Below, one piece after another: positions 50,399-54,605 of a DNA stretch of 54,605 nucleotides. The DNA lies in contig JANQQZ010000063.1 in NCBI GenBank assembly GCA_028284805.1, positions 1-54,605 on the forward strand, in the 5' to 3' direction. The notes under the pieces were generated by a model. It did no database searches. It saw only the letters and a list, made by a program, of their open reading frames with translations, and was not told the DNA's origin. Numbering within the stretch: position 1 is the stretch's first letter; every line of letters begins with the position of its first letter. This DNA is from Phycisphaerales bacterium. GTDB lineage: Bacteria; Planctomycetota; Phycisphaerae; Phycisphaerales; UBA1924. A program made the position numbers and the translations under genes.

Positions 50399-51667
50399 TC
50401 AGTACACCAGCTGCACCTGCGCTCGCAGGATCACCTGCCCCCGCTCACCCGGCGCGTCCGCCAGCAGACCCCGGCTGCTCGAAGCGAACACGGGCGGCAC
50501 CGTCTCGAACGCGTACCCCACGTCCGCCTGCGCCTTGACCGTGTGACCCACGATGTACCGTGTCGCCCCCGCGAACAGCACGCTCAGCGTTCCCTCTCCG
50601 TCCTCGCCCGTCGCCCACGAGTACACCGAGAACACCTCCGTGTCCTCGGTCACGAAGAACCCGCCCCGCCCCATGGCGCCGTACCAGTTGATGTGGTCCT
50701 GCCCCTGGTCCCCGCGGTGCAGCCCGTACGCCGCGCCCGCCAGCGACCACCCGTCCGCCTCGAACGATGCATCCGCGGTCCAGCGCGCTTCCACGAAGGA
50801 CTCCGCCTGCACGCCGTCGCCGTCCGCGTCGCCCTCGCCAAGGGCAAAGTGCCACGCCGCGCCGAGCAGCAGCGCCGGCTCCTGCCCGGGGAAGCTGGTC
50901 TCGTCGCCAAACCGCGCCCACCCGTCGCCGAATTTCCGCTCCACGCGCGACGTGAACCCGATGTCCGACTCGCCGCCGGCAAACGTCGTCACGCCGCTCC
51001 CACTCCCGTCGTTCAGCATCCCCGCGAACGACCAGTCCCCCTCGCGCCACCGGCCCTCGACGCCCTGCGAACGGAACGCAGGCCCGCGCAGCCCGAAGAT
51101 CGTGCTCGTGGGCGACAGGTCCAACGCCTGACGCTTGGGCACCACGATCTGCGACTCTCGGATCAGCGGCGCCACCAGCTGACCGACGCGCAGCCGGAAC
51201 CGCTCCGTCTGGTACCCCCCGTACGCGTCGAACACCTGCAGATTCCCCGTGCTCCGGGAGAACTGCGTCTCGATCTCGTAGATGATCCGGTCGTCGCTCC
51301 CCTCCACGGGCAGGTGCCCGTCGAGCTTGATCCGCACCCGGCGCATCTCGAAGCCAGACTCGAAATCGTCCACGCTCCGCGCCGCGTCCTGCTGACGGAT
51401 GTTCGCGTCCCACCGCGCCTGGATCACGCCGCTGATCCGCCCCACAGCCTCGGGCTCGCCCGCCGTCTGCCACGAACGCGCCGACGCGTCCGAAAGCAGC
51501 GACTCCCGATCTCCGAGTTCGATCGTCCCAGGATCGCCGAGCACGGCGCCCGCCAGCATCAAAGCCGCGACAAGAGCACCCGCTCGAACACCGCCGCCGC
51601 CGGGCTCGGCACGCGATCCCGACGTCGAACCACCGCCAGTTCCCGATGCAAACGCCCATCGCGGCAT
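50399..51667 (-). CDS. OprP/OprO-like porin (porin copy 2)
   Basis: A 422-aa paralogue of the preceding porin; shared segments include IRQQDAARSVDDFESGFEMRRVRIKLDG versus the equivalent part of copy 1, RSQGVEGRWREGDWSF, and the ending LRAQVQLVY. The signal peptide core (GALVAALMLAGAVLG) is preceded by a long Gly/Ser-rich n-region. The start ATG 51667 is supported by GAGGGGG 6 nt upstream and no better start lies closer to the signal core. As a result its first 36 codons overlap the 3' end of the LysR gene in another frame by 109 bp (51559-51667). Confidence 0.85.
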   Translation of the reverse strand: MPRWAFASGTGGGSTSGSRAEPGGGGVRAGALVAALMLAGAVLGDPGTIELGDRESLLSDASARSWQTAGEPEAVGRISGVIQARWDANIRQQDAARSVDDFESGFEMRRVRIKLDGHLPVEGSDDRIIYEIETQFSRSTGNLQVFDAYGGYQTERFRLRVGQLVAPLIRESQIVVPKRQALDLSPTSTIFGLRGPAFRSQGVEGRWREGDWSFAGMLNDGSGSGVTTFAGGESDIGFTSRVERKFGDGWARFGDETSFPGQEPALLLGAAWHFALGEGDADGDGVQAESFVEARWTADASFEADGWSLAGAAYGLHRGDQGQDHINWYGAMGRGGFFVTEDTEVFSVYSWATGEDGEGTLSVLFAGATRYIVGHTVKAQADVGYAFETVPPVFASSSRGLLADAPGERGQVILRAQVQLVY

Positions 51668-52437
51668 GTCAGCCCCCTCGCTTCGTCACCGGCGAGCGCC
51701 AGACGACTCACGAAGCCGATGCCGACTCCCGCCGCAACCATGCGCTGGATTGTTTCCAGCGAACGCACCTCCATCACGACATCGAGCACAACTTCTGAAA
51801 CATTTGCGGCATGATCGATCACCGTCCGCACCGCCGAATCGACCTCGAAAGCGACCACCGCCTCGCTATTCAGCTCGCGCCACCGGAACGACCGCCGCCC
51901 GTCCAGCCGGTGCCCCCGAGGCACGATCAGCATCAACTCATCGCGAAGCGACCCCACGCTCATCAGCTCGCCCGCGCCCACACCAACGACCGGCGTCGTC
52001 ACGATCCCGAGGTCCAGCTCGCCCGAGATCACCGCCTCAGCCACCGCCCGGCTCCCCGCCTCGCGCACATAGAATCTCAGCGAAGGGTGCTCCGCGTGCA
52101 CCGCGCTCACCACGCTGGGCAGCAGATGCGCCACAGCTGTCGCCCCACCCCCCACGCGGATCGAACCCGCCTCCAGCCCAACGAGCTCGCGCACCGACGC
52201 GACCGCCTCGTCCGCGCGGCGCACGCTCGCCTCCGCGTGCTCCAGAAACACACGACCCGCCTCGGTCAGCGCCACGCCCTTGCCCGTGCGATCGAGCAGC
52301 GCCGCGCCCACCTCCCCCTCCAGCTTCTTCACCATCGCCGAGAGCGCGGGCTGTGTCACACCGAGCCGCTCTGCCGCGCGCGTCAGATGACCCATCTCCG
52401 CGATCACCACGAACTGCCGTAGCGCCGTCAGCTCCAT
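51559..52437 (-). CDS. LysR-type transcriptional regulator
   Basis: A 292-aa regulator. The N-terminal winged helix is MELTALRQFVVIAEMGHLTRAAERLGVTQPALSAMVKKLEGEVGAALLDRTGKGVALTEAG in layout, and the effector-binding domain follows with GSIRVGGGATAVAHLLPSVVSAV and SGELDLGIVTTP. The ATG 52437 gives the classic LysR start; an earlier ATG 13 codons upstream is less likely. Its 3' end overlaps the start of porin copy 2, so the regulator and the porin are probably in one transcript and translationally coupled. It may control the porins or its own locus; the inducer is unknown. Confidence 0.93.
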   Translation of the reverse strand: MELTALRQFVVIAEMGHLTRAAERLGVTQPALSAMVKKLEGEVGAALLDRTGKGVALTEAGRVFLEHAEASVRRADEAVASVRELVGLEAGSIRVGGGATAVAHLLPSVVSAVHAEHPSLRFYVREAGSRAVAEAVISGELDLGIVTTPVVGVGAGELMSVGSLRDELMLIVPRGHRLDGRRSFRWRELNSEAVVAFEVDSAVRTVIDHAANVSEVVLDVVMEVRSLETIQRMVAAGVGIGFVSRLALAGDEARGLTCRDGRLHRELAVVRRRDRVPSPAAAVFERVLLSRL

Positions 52438-52476
52438 GCAACCATCGTTGCACCGATCCAGCCCAGACGCGCACAC

Positions 52477-53268
52477 CTACTCCAGATACACCTCGGGCAC
52501 CAGGAACTCCCAGTCCGGGTGGTCGTGCGCACGGATCTCGCCGGGCCTCTGCGGCACGAACGGGTCCGCCGTCAGATCACGCCCGTTGTGCCACCGGCAG
52601 TCCGGGCTCCCAGTATCCAGAAACCGCAGCCGTTCGGCATGCCCGTCCTGAAACGCGTACACCCCGTCGCCATCGTGCCAGTAGCTGAACGCGCCCGCTC
52701 CATCCCCGTAGTAGTTCGCCACGATCGGATCACTCGCCCGCAGATCCGCGAACGCACGGTTCGTCTCCGCAACCAGGATCGTGTGCGCCGGGCGATCGAT
52801 CACCGTGTCCGCCCGCACCGCCTCGTCATCGCGGAGCCGGCCCCGCCACAACACGTGACCATTCACCGCGTAGCTCGACGTCACGTCGCCAACACACCGC
52901 TTCCCCCCGCCGGTGTACCCAAGCTCGCTCCGAGGCCCGCTCCCCCCCCCGCGCGGGTGCCTCGGGGATACCCACACGCTGTCCCTGCCCTCGCCGCCGA
53001 CCAGCCCGCCCTGGGCGAGCCGATGCCGCCAGGTCACGTACTCCGTATCGCTCACCAGCGTCCGGTTCTCGGGCAGCTTCCCGCCGTTGCTCGCAGTCTC
53101 AGCGACGATCCCCGCGGCAATTTGGCGTGCGTTGGACATAGAGATCGCCGTCTGCGCCGACGCACGCGCCCGCACCAGCACGGGCACCACGATCGACACG
53201 ATCACGCCGATCACCGCGATCACCACCAGCAGTTCCACGAGCGTGAAGCCCTCGCGAGTCTGTCTCAC
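52477..53268 (-). CDS. Pseudopilin coupled to the sigma-factor fusion gene
   Basis: A 263-aa protein with the prepilin cleavage site TREG/FTLVELLVVIAVIGVIVSIVVPVLVRAR (Gly -1, Phe +1, Glu +5). The head domain includes SNARQIAAGIVAET, SSYAVNGHVLWRG and AFQDGHAERLRFLD, the latter resembling the 'DGHAE' motif common in planctomycete pseudopilins. The GTG 53268 overlaps the stop of the sigma-factor fusion (GTGA 53265-53268), so it is translated with it. An upstream in-frame start would run through that gene. The link to a sigma factor suggests it is made when that sigma factor is. Confidence 0.86.
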   Translation of the reverse strand: MRQTREGFTLVELLVVIAVIGVIVSIVVPVLVRARASAQTAISMSNARQIAAGIVAETASNGGKLPENRTLVSDTEYVTWRHRLAQGGLVGGEGRDSVWVSPRHPRGGGSGPRSELGYTGGGKRCVGDVTSSYAVNGHVLWRGRLRDDEAVRADTVIDRPAHTILVAETNRAFADLRASDPIVANYYGDGAGAFSYWHDGDGVYAFQDGHAERLRFLDTGSPDCRWHNGRDLTADPFVPQRPGEIRAHDHPDWEFLVPEVYLE

Positions 53269-54605
53269 GACCCACCCCCGATCCGAACCACATGCACCGG
53301 GTTGTCCTCGCCGTACTCGAACGAGCTCGGCCAACGCTCATCGCCGGGCATGAAGTACGCCAACGAGTACCCGCCCCCCGCGCTCTCGGGTTCCTCACGC
53401 AGCAGCAGCTTGAACCGCGTCCCGATCAACCTCGGGTCACGACCCCCCGCGTTCACAGAGAGCACCCGCGAGTACCCCTCCATACGCTCCCACTTGATGA
53501 TCCGGTAGTTCGCGAACGTCCAGTTCTCCCCACCGAACCGGATCTCCCGCCCGTTCATCCGGCACTGGATCCGCTCGGCCTCGGTCCAGGGCCCGAGCAA
53601 GCCAAACTCGCCCGTGTTCTCGGGGATCTGCCCGTACTCCTCCCACCCGATCGGCGGGCGCACGCCGTACCACGCAGGCTCGTTCCGCCCGATCTGCACT
53701 GTCTCCCCGTTCGAGCTCTCCTTGGGCGTCAGCACCAGCCGACCAACACCATCGAACGACGCCACGATCGGGATCACACGGCCCACGCCGTACCGGCTCC
53801 ACTCGTCGTCGATGGGCGAGATACGCTCCACCCGCGTCGTCAGCAGCACACCGTCCTCGACCGGAAGCGTGCGGACGATTTCCAGCGTCGCCTGCCGACG
53901 CTCCCCCTCCGAGGTCAGGCCGTAGTTGACCGTGATCCGACGCGCGCCGATCCGGATCCCACGCTCCCCGAACTCCGTCTCCGTCGCCGACAACATCACG
54001 AACGGGCCGATCTCCTTCGTGAGCCTCGCAGGCCCGGGCTCCCCCGCGACCGCTACAGCCGGTGCCGGCACCGCGGCAGGTGCGCCCCCGCCGGTCGGCG
54101 CACCGCCCGTCAACGCGAGCCCGATGGTCCCCAGCGCCGCCAGGCCGACGAGCCCGATCGCCGCGGCACCCACGAGGCCAACCCCGCCCGACCCGCCATG
54201 CACCAGCCCGCCAAGACCCGCCTTGCCGAGACCCGCGACGAGCGCAGCAGGCAGGCCCGCCTTCGCCGCCTGCGCACCGCCCACCAGCAGCGCCGCGCCC
54301 AGAGGTCCGGCAACCACACACCCCCGCGCCACCAGCACCCGACGGAGCCGGTCCAGCGACCGATCCACCCGACGGCTCATCGTCCCCTCGCTCACGCCTG
54401 CCTCGCTCGCCAGCTCGCGCTGCGTCCGCCCCGACAAGAACCGCGACACGATCAGCTCCCGGTCCGATTCGTCCAGATCCTCGAGCGCCGCGTCGATCAT
54501 CCCCTCCATCTCGCGCCACGTCATCGCCGCCGGGTCCGAGCCAGCCTCGCCCGCAGCCGCTCGCTCTGCTTTGCGACGTGCCGCACCACGACGCACCGCG
54601 TCAAC
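53265..54605 (-). CDS. ECF-type sigma factor fused to a membrane-anchored extracytoplasmic domain, 5' partial
   Basis: The frame is open to the right edge, so region 2 of the sigma factor lies outside the window. Visible are a linker and sigma region 4 (DLDESDRELIVSRFLSGRTQRELASEAGVSEGTMSRRVDRSLDRLR in layout) within the first 90 residues. One or two Gly/Ala-rich hydrophobic stretches follow (GAALLVGGAQAAKAGLPAALVAGLG and VGLVGAAAIGLVGLAALGTIGLALTGG), then a Pro/Ala linker. An extracytoplasmic beta-rich domain of about 250 residues completes it. Sigma factors with long C-terminal extensions and TM helices are known in planctomycetes. The C-terminal domain could sense an external signal directly. 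It is coupled to the pseudopilin by GTGA. Confidence 0.84.
   Translation of the reverse strand, partial: VDAVRRGAARRKAERAAAGEAGSDPAAMTWREMEGMIDAALEDLDESDRELIVSRFLSGRTQRELASEAGVSEGTMSRRVDRSLDRLRRVLVARGCVVAGPLGAALLVGGAQAAKAGLPAALVAGLGKAGLGGLVHGGSGGVGLVGAAAIGLVGLAALGTIGLALTGGAPTGGGAPAAVPAPAVAVAGEPGPARLTKEIGPFVMLSATETEFGERGIRIGARRITVNYGLTSEGERRQATLEIVRTLPVEDGVLLTTRVERISPIDDEWSRYGVGRVIPIVASFDGVGRLVLTPKESSNGETVQIGRNEPAWYGVRPPIGWEEYGQIPENTGEFGLLGPWTEAERIQCRMNGREIRFGGENWTFANYRIIKWERMEGYSRVLSVNAGGRDPRLIGTRFKLLLREEPESAGGGYSLAYFMPGDERWPSSFEYGEDNPVHVVRIGGGS

Noticed and set aside
1-54605. CRISPR arrays, transposases, integrases or prophage genes
   Set aside because: I found no regularly spaced repeats and no recognisable mobile-element proteins; the only mobile-looking element is the short palindrome in DUF58.

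Overview
The window is a very gene-dense, high-GC bacterial chromosome segment from a member of the Planctomycetota, most likely Phycisphaerales. The evidence is the set of planctomycete-style architectures: proteins ending in GC-terminated dockerin-like repeats, two pseudopilins with the GFTLIELLVV / GFTLVELLVV cleavage motif, a zinc-ribbon membrane protein of the CxxCGYDL...CPECG type, a sigma factor fused to a membrane-anchored extracytoplasmic domain, and a long MoxR/DUF58/VWA operon. I see no plasmid or phage backbone, no transposase and no CRISPR. No intergenic gap exceeds about 200 bases.

Layout. (1) 1-6005, minus strand: ruvA, manC, a zinc-ribbon membrane protein, ruvX (with no canonical start codon), and a very large LolA-like/TPR/HExxH metallopeptidase that runs off the left edge. 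(2) 6128-9071, plus: a nucleotide-sugar dehydratase/epimerase, a small coiled-coil protein, dut and an acidic one-TM protein. (3) 9075-10196 minus: an M24 aminopeptidase. (4) 10229-27898, plus: an orphan two-domain ABC permease, then a 12-gene run (NHL lipoprotein, VWA membrane protein, MoxR ATPase, protein with an RTX-like Ca-binding segment, two duplicated small lipoproteins, DUF58, a third small lipoprotein, BatA-type VWA protein, large membrane-anchored protein, ABC ATPase, ABC-2 permease). Ten of its eleven junctions are stop/start overlaps. (5) 27899-39359: nitroreductase, large secreted protein, SAM methyltransferase, C45-type Ntn hydrolase, the group recQ-bioY-thioredoxin, pseudopilin, DUF4105 membrane protein, dockerin-tailed repeat protein. 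(6) 39557-42118, plus: tRNA-Ser(UGA), sodC, SMP-30 lactonase-like protein, FAD amine-oxidase-like protein. (7) 42115-54605: PQQ-type sugar dehydrogenase with two dockerin-like repeats, two membrane proteins, GNAT acetyltransferase, aconitase, ogt, two tandem OprP-like porins with an overlapping LysR regulator, and a sigma-factor fusion coupled to a pseudopilin.

How the genes work together. The main functional unit is the MoxR operon. By analogy with known MoxR/VWA clusters it probably assembles or remodels a protein complex at the inner membrane, and here it is coupled to an ABC-2 exporter and BamE-like lipoproteins. The duplicated lipoprotein/DUF58 boundary and a REP-like palindrome inside DUF58 show recent remodelling of this operon.

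Two window-wide patterns stand out. Five of eight convergent gene pairs end in one shared CTAG, where the two TAG stop codons interlock. Many transcription-unit start genes without a Shine-Dalgarno sequence carry a TANNNT hexamer 5-8 nt before the start codon, as expected for leaderless mRNAs.
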